Shown one piece after another: positions 34,025 to 41,684 of a DNA stretch of 41,684 nucleotides; position 1 is the first letter of the stretch; each line of letters begins with the position of its first letter. The notes under the pieces are model-generated. The model searched no databases, had not been told where the DNA came from, and was given only the letters and a program-made list of their open reading frames with translations. The translations under genes were made by a program, and so were the position numbers. Source of the stretch: Streptomyces sp. ISL-94 (GTDB taxonomy: Bacteria > Actinomycetota > Actinomycetes > Streptomycetales > Streptomycetaceae); assembly GCF_018614075.1 (NCBI RefSeq), contig NZ_JAGGOZ010000005.1, positions 1 through 41,684 of the forward strand, written 5' to 3'.

Positions 34025-34212
34025 GTCCCCTACCCGCCCTTCCACCGTTCCCCGGGGCTCCGCCCCGGACCCGTTCGCGTCTGCGGCGCCGCTGTCGGGG
34101 GCCGGTCGTGTCCCCGTCCGCCTTCAGGTGCGCCACTGCCGGCCCCGCCGGCGTTTGAGGCGCGGGGTCCGGGGCGGAGCCCCAGCGAACGGGCGAAGGG
34201 CGGGCAGGGGAC
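34025..34212. repeat. 188-bp inverted-repeat element between cobQ and chlID
   Basis: The left arm (34025-34073) and the right arm (34162-34212) are about 50-bp imperfect inverted repeats. Each contains the nearly invariant GGGGCTCCGCCCCGGACCC core and GTCCCCTnCCCGCCCTTC at the outer end. The middle holds GGCGTTTGAGGCGCGGGG, part of a frequent streptomycete intergenic repeat. No ORF is present. It could be a miniature mobile element, a transcription barrier, or both. It fills most of the 33907-34234 gap. Confidence 0.75.
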
Positions 34213-34234
34213 AGGCCCCGCAGGGCCCGGCCCG

Positions 34235-35782
34235 TCACGGGGCGCCCGGCGGGAGGAAGGGGAGCCCGGCCGGAGCCCCGGACTCGATCAGCCGAAGCAG
34301 CGCACGCGTATCGGCGTGCTCCTCGATCAGGTCGCCCAGCAGGTCCAACTGCTGCTCCCGCAGGGCGGAGAACGACGTGTCCGGCGCCGGGACGAAGCGG
34401 CGGCCCGCGGCCGAAGCCACCTCACGGAGGAACGCCCGGCGGAAGCCGTCCGACTCCAGCGAGCCGTGCCAGTGCGTCCCCCACACCGCTCCGACCCGGC
34501 ACCCGTCCAGAAACGGCTCGCCGCCCAGGACTTCCGCCACCCCGTGGTGGATCTCGTACCCCTCGACCGGCTCTCCCAGCGCGGACCCGACCGGCCGCGC
34601 CAGGGTCTTCTCCCGCTCGAAGCGGACGCGTACGGGCAGCAGCCCGAGGCCGTCCACCACCCCCGCCCGGGACTCGACCTCGTCGGATATCCGCTCGCCC
34701 AGCACCTGGAACCCGCCGCAGATGCCCAACACCGGACGGCCCTGCGCGGCCCGCCGCACCAGCGCGTCCGCGAGCCCCCGCTCCCGGAGCCACTCCAGCG
34801 CCTTCACCGTGCCCCGCGTACCCGGTACGACGACCAGGTCCGCGTCGGCCAGCTCCTCGGCCCGGTCCACGAACCGCACCACGACCCCCGGCTCCGCCGC
34901 CAGCGCGTCGACGTCCGTGAAGTTCGACATCAGCGGCACCGCGCACACGGCGACCCGCAGCAGGTCCTCGCCGACCGGTGGCGCCACCACCGATTCCCGC
35001 ACGGCGCCCCGCAGGGAGGCCCTCCCCCAGCCTCCGGCCGGGGGGACCCCCATGCCGTCCTCCTCGTCGATGCCCAGCCCGTGCCGGTAGGGCAGCACCC
35101 CGTACGTCGATCGCCCCGTCAGCCCGCGCAGCATCTCCATGCCCGGTTCCAGCAGCGAGACGTCCCCGCGGAACTTGTTCACCAGGTAGCCCGCGATCAG
35201 CGACTGGTCCTCCGGCGACAGCAGCGCCGTCGTCCCGAAGAAGGACGCGAAGACCCCGCCCCGGTCGATGTCCCCGACCACGACCACCGGGAACCGCGCG
35301 GCCCGCGCGATGCCCATGTTCACGATGTCGGTCCGGCGCAGGTTGATCTCGGCCGGACTCCCCGCCCCCTCGCAGATCACGGCGTCATACGTGCCCCGCA
35401 GCTGCTCCAGGCAGTCCGTGACGATGCCGAGGAGCTGCTCCTGCCGGCCCCCGTGGTAGCCGCGGGCGCTCATCTCCCCGACCGGCTTGCCCAGCAGCAC
35501 CACCTGGCTGCTGCGGTCGCTGCCGGGCTTGAGCAGCACCGGGTTCATCAGCGCGGTCGGCTCCACCCGGGCCGCCTGGGCCTGCATGGCCTGGGCGCGG
35601 CCTATCTCGGCGCCCTCCCGGGTCACGAAGGAGTTCAGCGACATGTTCTGCGCCTTGAAGGGCGCCACCTTCACGCCCTGCCGGGACAGCCAGCGGCAGA
35701 TGCCCGCCGTGACCACGCTCTTGCCCGCGTCCGACGTGGTGCCCGCGACCAGCAGTCCGCCGCCGCGCTTCGCGCCGTTCAT
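34235..35782 (-). CDS. cobQ: Cobyric acid synthase
   Basis: The 515-aa enzyme amidates the b, d, e and g side chains of adenosylcobyrinate diamide using glutamine and ATP. The N-terminal synthetase domain has [37 protein letters not shown] and [13 protein letters not shown]. The glutaminase domain has [15 protein letters not shown], nucleophile Cys in [13 protein letters not shown] and His in EIHHG. Residues 244-254 ([11 protein letters not shown] region) are translated from a 33-bp palindromic repeat (35021-35053) lying between the two domains. This adds about 11 codons without breaking the frame. The start overlaps the cbiB stop as ATGA, so both genes are under the riboswitch. Confidence 0.95.
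   Translation of the reverse strand: MNGAKRGGGLLVAGTTSDAGKSVVTAGICRWLSRQGVKVAPFKAQNMSLNSFVTREGAEIGRAQAMQAQAARVEPTALMNPVLLKPGSDRSSQVVLLGKPVGEMSARGYHGGRQEQLLGIVTDCLEQLRGTYDAVICEGAGSPAEINLRRTDIVNMGIARAARFPVVVVGDIDRGGVFASFFGTTALLSPEDQSLIAGYLVNKFRGDVSLLEPGMEMLRGLTGRSTYGVLPYRHGLGIDEEDGMGVPPAGGWGRASLRGAVRESVVAPPVGEDLLRVAVCAVPLMSNFTDVDALAAEPGVVVRFVDRAEELADADLVVVPGTRGTVKALEWLRERGLADALVRRAAQGRPVLGICGGFQVLGERISDEVESRAGVVDGLGLLPVRVRFEREKTLARPVGSALGEPVEGYEIHHGVAEVLGGEPFLDGCRVGAVWGTHWHGSLESDGFRRAFLREVASAAGRRFVPAPDTSFSALREQQLDLLGDLIEEHADTRALLRLIESGAPAGLPFLPPGAP
35021..35053 (+). repeat. Palindromic repeat inserted in cobQ
   Basis: CCTCCCCCAGCCTCC then GGCCGGGGGGACCCCCAT, 33 bp. It matches 39084-39116 at 28 of 33 positions and the minus strand of 168-199 closely. 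It is a multiple of three and sits in the interdomain linker of CobQ, encoding [10 protein letters not shown] on the minus strand. Confidence 0.8.
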
Positions 35783-36735
35783 GCGCGTCCCTTCCGTCCT
35801 CGTGCCGCCAGCGCCCGGACCGCCACACAGGCGCCCAGGGCCAGCCAGGTGACCTGCCGCGACAGCCGCACGGCCCGCTCGATGTCCGCGACCTCCACCG
35901 GCCGGCCCGCCGCGCCGTTCAGCACCGCCCGGTGCTCGACGCGCCCGCCGTAGGCCAGCGTTCCGCCGAGCCGTACGCCGAGGGCCCCCGCGAAGGAGGC
36001 CTCCACGGGACCGGCGTTCGGGCTCGGGTGCTCGGCGGCGTCCGCGCGCCAGGCCCGTACGGCTCCCCGCCGGTCGGGGCCGGCCAGGACGGCGGCCAGC
36101 GCGGTCAGCCGGGCCCCCGGCCAGCCGGCCAGGTCGTCGAGCCGGGCGGAGGCCCAGCCGTAGCGCAGGTAGCGGGGGGACTTGTGGCCGACCATCGCGT
36201 CGAGGGTGTTCACGGCGCGGAAGGCCAGCAGGCCGGGGACCCCGGCGACGGCGCCCCACACCAGGGCGCCGACCACCGCGTCGGAGGTGTTCTCCGCGAC
36301 CGACTCGACCACGGCGCGGGCCATCTGCTGCTCGTCCAGGGCCTGCGGGTCGCGCCCGCACAGGTGCGGCAGCCGCTCCCGGGCCACCTCGGCGTCCCCG
36401 GCGGCGAGCGCGCCGCCGATGGCGCGGGCCTCCCGGCCGAGCGAGGTGCCGCCCACGACGGCCCACGTCGCGGCGGCGGTCAGCGCGATACGGGCGGCAG
36501 CGGGCCGGGAGCGCACGGCGCGGGCGCCCAGCGCGCCGACGGCGGCCGCGCCCCCGGCGCAGATCAGGGTGTGCAGGACGCCCCGCGCGCGGTCGTCGCG
36601 CCACAGGGCGCTCTCGACGGCGGCGGCGGCTCGTCCGAAGGCGGCCACGGGGTGCCCCCGGCGCGGATCCCCGAGGATCCGGTCGCCGATCAGGCCCGCC
36701 GTGACGCCGTACGCGAAGACGCGGTCGGCACGCAT
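35779..36735 (-). CDS. cbiB: Adenosylcobinamide-phosphate synthase (CbiB/CobD)
   Basis: The 318-aa membrane enzyme joins the aminopropanol (phosphate) arm to adenosylcobyric acid. It has several hydrophobic helices and the family motifs [79 protein letters not shown] and [20 protein letters not shown]. The ATG at 36735 is the first good start after the cobalamin riboswitch. AGGA lies 14 bases upstream, so initiation may be weak or structure-dependent. Its stop overlaps the cobQ start (ATGA). It is often called cobD in actinomycetes. Confidence 0.95.
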   Translation of the reverse strand: MRADRVFAYGVTAGLIGDRILGDPRRGHPVAAFGRAAAAVESALWRDDRARGVLHTLICAGGAAAVGALGARAVRSRPAAARIALTAAATWAVVGGTSLGREARAIGGALAAGDAEVARERLPHLCGRDPQALDEQQMARAVVESVAENTSDAVVGALVWGAVAGVPGLLAFRAVNTLDAMVGHKSPRYLRYGWASARLDDLAGWPGARLTALAAVLAGPDRRGAVRAWRADAAEHPSPNAGPVEASFAGALGVRLGGTLAYGGRVEHRAVLNGAAGRPVEVADIERAVRLSRQVTWLALGACVAVRALAARGRKGRA

Positions 36736-36780
36736 GGTGGCAGGTATGTCCTCACTCAGGGTCCGCGCCCTGGTTCGACG

Positions 36781-36920
36781 TGTCCGGCGGCGAGAGTTCC
36801 TGGCTCCCGGGTCGCACAGGCGGTGTGCGCTCCCCGGTGACAGTGGCGGGACCGCGCCGGATTCGCACCGGACTTCCTCTCCATGCCGCCGTATTGGCTC
36901 GGGCAGTCCACCACGCACCG
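36781..36920 (-). ncRNA. Cobalamin (AdoCbl) riboswitch
   Basis: On the minus strand the leader carries the conserved cobalamin aptamer elements in order. GGAAGTCCGGTGCGAATCCGG comes first, then GCGGTCCCGCCACTGT (the B12 box region), then a variable stem, then GGGAGCCAGGAACTC. It lies 45 bp before the cbiB ATG. Binding of adenosylcobalamin should switch off cbiB-cobQ, and possibly the genes beyond, probably by blocking translation initiation or by termination. Ends are approximate. Confidence 0.93.
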
Positions 36921-37008
36921 CGAACGCCCGTCAACTCGCCGTTGACCTGCGCTGCGGCTGCCAGGTGACTGCCGCCGGGCCGCCGTGGCGCCCGCGCCGG
37001 TACACGCG

Positions 37009-37043
37009 AAAGCTCCCCCCGGGAGGAACCCGGAGGGAGCTTC
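37009..37043 (-). terminator. Terminator of the PiT operon
   Basis: GAAGCTCCCTCCGGG and CCCGGGGGGAGCTTT (minus strand) form a long stem with a TTCCT loop, starting 13 bp after the 73-aa gene's stop. It separates the phosphate operon from the cobalamin riboswitch. Confidence 0.8.
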
Positions 37044-37055
37044 ACCGCTGGTGTG

Positions 37056-37277
37056 TCAGGCGACGATCAGGTAGATCCCGTACGCCACGGCCCCCGCGAC
37101 GAGCGCGAAGCAGGCGTACGCCCCGCTGCGGGCCAGGGTGGCGGTGCCGCCCTGCTCGGTGGCGGTCTCGTGCTTGGAGAGGCCCACGAGACCCAGGGTG
37201 AACAGGGCCACGAGCGCGACGGTGGCGGAGAGGCTGACCCCGAAGACGGAGCCGAGTGCTGCCCAGTCGATCTTCAT
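37056..37277 (-). CDS. Small two-span membrane protein, PiT partner
   Basis: The 73-aa protein MKIDWAALGSVFGVSLSATV has two hydrophobic helices (about residues 12-33 and 51-72) joined by a short polar loop with HETATEQGG. It starts 26 bp after the PiT gene on the same strand with GAGG upstream, and both end at one terminator, so it is operonic. Similar small proteins follow pitH-type genes in other streptomycetes, from memory. A stabilising or regulatory role in the transporter is inference. Confidence 0.85.
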   Translation of the reverse strand: MKIDWAALGSVFGVSLSATVALVALFTLGLVGLSKHETATEQGGTATLARSGAYACFALVAGAVAYGIYLIVA

Positions 37278-37303
37278 ACTGCCGTTTCCTCTGTAGGTCT
37301 CGG

Positions 37304-38581
<1,278 letters not shown>

Positions 38582-38628
38582 TTACCCAGGCTTCTGTTTG
38601 ACGTCAGTGGCTCGGCGACCGTAGGCAA

Positions 38629-38650
38629 CCTGGATGAACGGAAGGTGAAC
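38629..38650 (-). promoter_or_regulatory. PHO box of the PiT operon
   Basis: On the minus strand GTTCACCTTCC (38650-38640) is followed by GTTCATCCAGG (38639-38629). These are two adjacent 11-bp direct repeats with the G-T-T-C-A core and pyrimidine-rich second half expected for streptomycete PhoP. The site lies 48-69 bp upstream of the PiT start. Confidence 0.82.
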
Positions 38651-38865
38651 TGACCCGGGCGGATCGGTGTACTGGGACGGCGCGCGATCGGGCTGTTCAT
38701 CCCGGTTCTGTCATAGATATGTCGATTAATGCACGTCAAAGCAGGGTGAACGAACCCCTCCGCTCGGCCGATCCGCCCCCTCGGTCCCCCTTCCGGAACC
38801 TCGGATGAGACCTACATCACTTCCTTTGCGTCCCACGCGCCCCACGAGCGGAACGACCTCCTCCG

Positions 38866-40059
38866 GTGGCCCGCCGGAGCCTGCGCCTCGACACTGGAGC
38901 GGTGCGTACCGCCACAGCGACGGCAGCGGCCGTCACCACCGCCCTCCTGGGAGTCGGCGCGGCCGCGGTCGCGGGCGCCCGGTACGCCGCCGACGCGGCC
39001 CTGCGCCCCGAGCCGGGGCGCCCCCTGCCCGGCGGGCCGCGCCTCAGCGTCCACTCCACCGCCCCCGGCCGGGTCGTCCTGACCCTTTCCCAGCCTTCGG
39101 CCGGGGGTGCCCCCATCCTGAGCTCCCTGCGCCCCGGTACGTACGGACTGGACGCCCCCGGGGTGCACGCGGTGGTCGGGCCGGTCCTCCCCGGCGCCGA
39201 CCACGAACCGGACACCGTCGTGCGCCGGCTCCTCGCCGTCACCCACGGCAGCCTCGACCCCGGCACCCGCGTCACCCTCACCCCCCAGGTCCACCTCGGG
39301 AACCCGCGCACCGCCCTCGGCCTCGACCACGCCGACGTGGACATCCCCGGGGAGCTCGGCGCGCTGCCCGCCTGGTTCGTGCCCGCCGCCTGGGACACCT
39401 GGGTCATCACCGTGCACGGGCTCGGCAGCAGCCGGGAGCACCCGATGGTGGTCATGCCCTTCCTGCACCGCCAACGGCTTCCCGTCCTCGACCTCGCCTA
39501 CCGCGGGGACCTCGGCGCCCCCCGCTCCCCGGACGGCCTCGGCCACCTCGGCGAGTCCGAGTGGCGGGACGTGGACGCCGCCATCCGCTACGCCCTGCGC
39601 CACGGCGCCCGGCGCGTGGTCCTGCACGGCTGGTCCACCGGCGCCGCCATGGCCCTCCGCGCCGCCGAGCGCTCGGCGCTCGCCGACCGGATCTCCGGGC
39701 TGGTGCTGGACTCGCCCGTACTCGACTGGCACGCCACCCTGCGCGCCCTCGTCGCGGCGCGCCGCACCCCTGCCGTGGTACTGCCGCTCGCGGTCCTGGC
39801 CGCCGAGGGCCGCGCGGGACTGCGCGCCGACCGCCGGGCCCCGGGCGCGGACCCCGGCGCGCTGCGCGTTCCCGTACTGGTCTTCCACGGCCCGGACGAC
39901 ACGCTCGCCCCCTGGGGGCCCTCCCGCCGGCTCGCCGCCGCCCGCCCCGACCTCGTCACCCTGCGCACCGTGCGCGAGGCCGGGCACGGGGCCATGTGGA
40001 ACGCGGACCCGGCCGGGTACGAGGAGGCGCTGCGCCGTTTCCTGACCCCCCTCATGTGA
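38866..40059 (+). CDS. Alpha/beta hydrolase with N-terminal membrane anchor
   Basis: The 397-aa protein has a hydrophobic segment at residues 19-38 (signal anchor) and then a hydrolase fold. The oxyanion HG motif is VITVHGLGSSREHP. The nucleophile is Ser257 in LHGWSTGAAMALRAAE, the acid Asp344/345 in HGPDDTLAPW, and the base His374 in EAGHGAMW. The arrangement resembles exported or membrane-bound peptidase-S9/esterase-like hydrolases. The substrate is unknown. Residues 73-84 (LSQPSAGGAPI) derive from a dispersed palindromic repeat. The start is uncertain: GTG 38866 gives the longest N-terminus, and GTG 38902 is an alternative. Neither has a good ribosome site. Confidence 0.85.
   Translation: MARRSLRLDTGAVRTATATAAAVTTALLGVGAAAVAGARYAADAALRPEPGRPLPGGPRLSVHSTAPGRVVLTLSQPSAGGAPILSSLRPGTYGLDAPGVHAVVGPVLPGADHEPDTVVRRLLAVTHGSLDPGTRVTLTPQVHLGNPRTALGLDHADVDIPGELGALPAWFVPAAWDTWVITVHGLGSSREHPMVVMPFLHRQRLPVLDLAYRGDLGAPRSPDGLGHLGESEWRDVDAAIRYALRHGARRVVLHGWSTGAAMALRAAERSALADRISGLVLDSPVLDWHATLRALVAARRTPAVVLPLAVLAAEGRAGLRADRRAPGADPGALRVPVLVFHGPDDTLAPWGPSRRLAAARPDLVTLRTVREAGHGAMWNADPAGYEEALRRFLTPLM
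39084..39116 (+). repeat. Palindromic repeat inside the hydrolase gene
   Basis: CCTTTCCCAGCCTTC then GGCCGGGGGTGCCCCCAT, 33 bp, is 28/33 identical to the element in cobQ. It is read in the opposite orientation relative to coding, giving LSQPSAGGAPI, and lies before the conserved catalytic region. Confidence 0.75.
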
Positions 40060-40187
40060 CGTGGCGGTGAAGGGCGTGCGGCGGCCGCGGCCCCGAGGGC
40101 CGTTCGTGCCGGTATGCACCCACGCCGGGGAGTGGAAGCGGCCGGTTCCGTTTGGGCTTTCGGCCGGTGACGGGCGAGACTGCTTCC

Positions 40188-41657
40188 GTGACGTCCCGAA
40201 AGCCTGATGAGCAGTTGGCTCGCGACTCCAGACTCCGACTCGTCTCCCCGCGTTCCGTCGCCGCGGCCCGCAAGGCGGTGACGGACCGACGTACCCGGCC
40301 CGCCCCGAGGCCTCCGGCGGGCACGCCCGCCACGGCCGACCTCGCGAACCGGGCCCGGGCCTCGCTCGCCGACGCCGTACGCCTGACCCGCTGGGCCGAG
40401 CGCAACCTCGGTGCCGGGGACGGGGGGCGGCCCGCGCCCGCGGGCGCCCTGCCCGCCGCCGACGTCGAACGTGCCGCCGGGGAACTGAACCTGACGCACG
40501 GCCAGATCAGAGTCGGCTGGGACCGCGCCCGCCTCGCCGGCCTCGTCGAGGTGCACGGCGGCCACGCCCGGCCGGGCTGGCGACTGCGCGCATGGGACCG
40601 CGACGACGCCGCCGTACTGCGCGGCTGGGTCGCGCTCTTCGACGCCTGGTCGCTCGTCCACCCGGCCCCCGCCGACATCGCCCCCGCGGACGTCGCCGAG
40701 GTGGTCGAGGCGATGCCCCAACTCCTTTCCCTGCTCCAGCTGTCAGCCGGCCCCGTGAGCGTCCCCGACCTCCTCGACCTGCTGGGGCAGCGCGTCACCG
40801 AACTGCGCGACGAGCGGTGCGAAGTCCCGTACGACGCGGAGCCCGCAGCGGACCGGACCGACGAGCCGGGAACCTCTGCCGGGGCCTCTGCCCCGGCCGA
40901 GGCCCCGGCCGCCGGCTCAGCCGAGAGCCGGCCTGTTCCGCTCGCCCGGCTGCTGCGCTGGGCGCTCGGCGGACTCGCCGCCGTGGACGCCGTCACCCTC
41001 GGCCCCGCCCGCGCCACCCTCACCCCGCTGGGCAGTTGGGCGGTCTGGGTCAAGCTGGAGCAGATCTGCGTCGCCGCGCAGAGCCCCGCCGGGAACATCG
41101 AGCAGTCCGCCGCCGCCATGCTGCACGGCTGCGCCCGGCTCACCCCGGGCCCGGCCCGCGCCGAGTACCAGGCCTGGCTCGCCGCCCGCCCCGTCGGGCA
41201 CGCCGTGACCGAGCTCCTCCAGGCCGCCCGCGGCGAGGACGCCCTGCTGCGCGGCCTCGCCTTCGAGGCGCTGCGCGTGGTCGGCGCCCCGGCCGAGCCC
41301 GAGGTGCGCGCCACCGTACGGGAACCCGCCTTGCGCCCCTACGCCCTGCTCTGGCTCGCCGAGCACGACGGGGTCGACCCCGACGAGGCGCAGGGCGTAC
41401 TCACCCCCGAGGAGTCGACCTGGCTCTGGGTGGACACGGCGGCGGCCATCGCCGACCACGGGGAGGCCGGCCTGCTGGCCCGCCACCTCGACTCCGCCGT
41501 CCGGACCACGGTCCCCCGGCTGCTGGACGAGGTCCGGGCGGTCGGGCATCCGCGCACCGTGCAGGTCCTGGTCGCCCTGGCCGCGGCCCATCCCGACCCG
41601 GCGCTGGCCAAGGCGGTCCGCAGGGCCGCCTTCCAGGTCCACACCGGCGGCGCCTAG
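40188..41657 (+). CDS. Hypothetical 489-aa protein, paralogue of the 508-aa protein
   Basis: I do not recognise a named family. Basic N-terminal residues are followed by ADAVRLTRWAERN, a helical middle (WDRDDAAVLRGWVALFDAWSL) and C-terminal blocks LAARPVGHAVTELLQAARGED, LLWLAEHDGVD and STWLWVDTAAAIADHGEAGLLARHL. The same blocks, in the same order and spacing, occur in the protein at 6289-7815. A helical-repeat scaffold is possible. The GTG at 40188 follows GGGCGAG by nine bases; TTG 40152 is an alternative. Its stop codon TAG lies inside the edge repeat. Confidence 0.82.
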   Translation: MTSRKPDEQLARDSRLRLVSPRSVAAARKAVTDRRTRPAPRPPAGTPATADLANRARASLADAVRLTRWAERNLGAGDGGRPAPAGALPAADVERAAGELNLTHGQIRVGWDRARLAGLVEVHGGHARPGWRLRAWDRDDAAVLRGWVALFDAWSLVHPAPADIAPADVAEVVEAMPQLLSLLQLSAGPVSVPDLLDLLGQRVTELRDERCEVPYDAEPAADRTDEPGTSAGASAPAEAPAAGSAESRPVPLARLLRWALGGLAAVDAVTLGPARATLTPLGSWAVWVKLEQICVAAQSPAGNIEQSAAAMLHGCARLTPGPARAEYQAWLAARPVGHAVTELLQAARGEDALLRGLAFEALRVVGAPAEPEVRATVREPALRPYALLWLAEHDGVDPDEAQGVLTPEESTWLWVDTAAAIADHGEAGLLARHLDSAVRTTVPRLLDEVRAVGHPRTVQVLVALAAAHPDPALAKAVRRAAFQVHTGGA

Positions 41658-41684
41658 TGCTGTGGCCGGAAGGGTGTGCCGGGG
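41653..41684 (+). repeat. Edge repeat, right copy
   Basis: CCTAGTGCTGTGGCC then GGAAGGGTGTGCCGGGG runs to the last base and matches 28-60. The TAG at 41655-41657 is the stop of the preceding gene, so the repeat begins within that gene's last codon. Confidence 0.8.

Overview
The DNA is about 73% GC, with strong G/C preference at third codon positions, GTG and TTG starts, and a gene content typical of Streptomyces or a close relative: dapD, argG, a TerD-type protein, SCO1860-like LAETG protein, a CobE-CobC fusion, PiT and a cobalamin block. From memory, the order resembles the core region around SCO1845-SCO1916 of S. coelicolor. The first 26 bases resemble a Nextera/Tn5 sequencing adapter. A near-identical 32-33 bp repeat lies at both ends, so the window looks like one complete assembly contig that broke at a dispersed repeat.

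Layout. 276-5.9 kb: an HxlR-redoxin fusion divergent from dapD, two GNAT acetyltransferases, an 84-aa membrane protein and a secreted ExeM/NucH nuclease. 6.3-11.3 kb: a 508-aa protein of unknown function, argG behind an ArgR-like operator, and a Tat-exported PhoX/DUF839 protein behind a PHO box. 11.4-15.8 kb: a small protein, a two-domain TerD protein, and an aldehyde dehydrogenase divergent from an IclR regulator with a palindromic operator between them. 16.0-20.0 kb: a histidine kinase with a polytopic membrane N-terminus, its LuxR-type response regulator, and a class B penicillin-binding protein. 20.0-24.8 kb: a GNAT, a DsbA/FrnE-like oxidoreductase, two convergent class V aminotransferases and an amidohydrolase. 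25.1-27.3 kb: an LAETG sortase substrate and a CapA-family protein. 27.5-36.9 kb: cobalamin genes (CobE-CobC fusion; cobB, cobO, chlID, cobQ and cbiB behind a cobalamin riboswitch) plus a ZIP transporter. 37.0-38.7 kb: a PiT phosphate transporter with a PHO box and a small partner gene. 38.9-41.7 kb: an alpha/beta hydrolase and a distant paralogue of the 508-aa protein.

How the genes work together. Three phosphate-scavenging functions (secreted nuclease, PhoX-like phosphatase, PiT permease) each have an 11-bp direct-repeat PHO-type site, so they look like one PhoP regulon. The cobalamin genes cover late steps (ring contraction and chelation partner, amidation, adenosylation, aminopropanol arm); no ring methyltransferase and no cobN is present.

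The most unusual pattern is at gene 3' ends. At about eight of them, a short sequence containing the native stop codon is repeated just downstream, sometimes in perfect tandem array. I did not find a defence system, prophage, IS element, tRNA, rRNA or CRISPR array.
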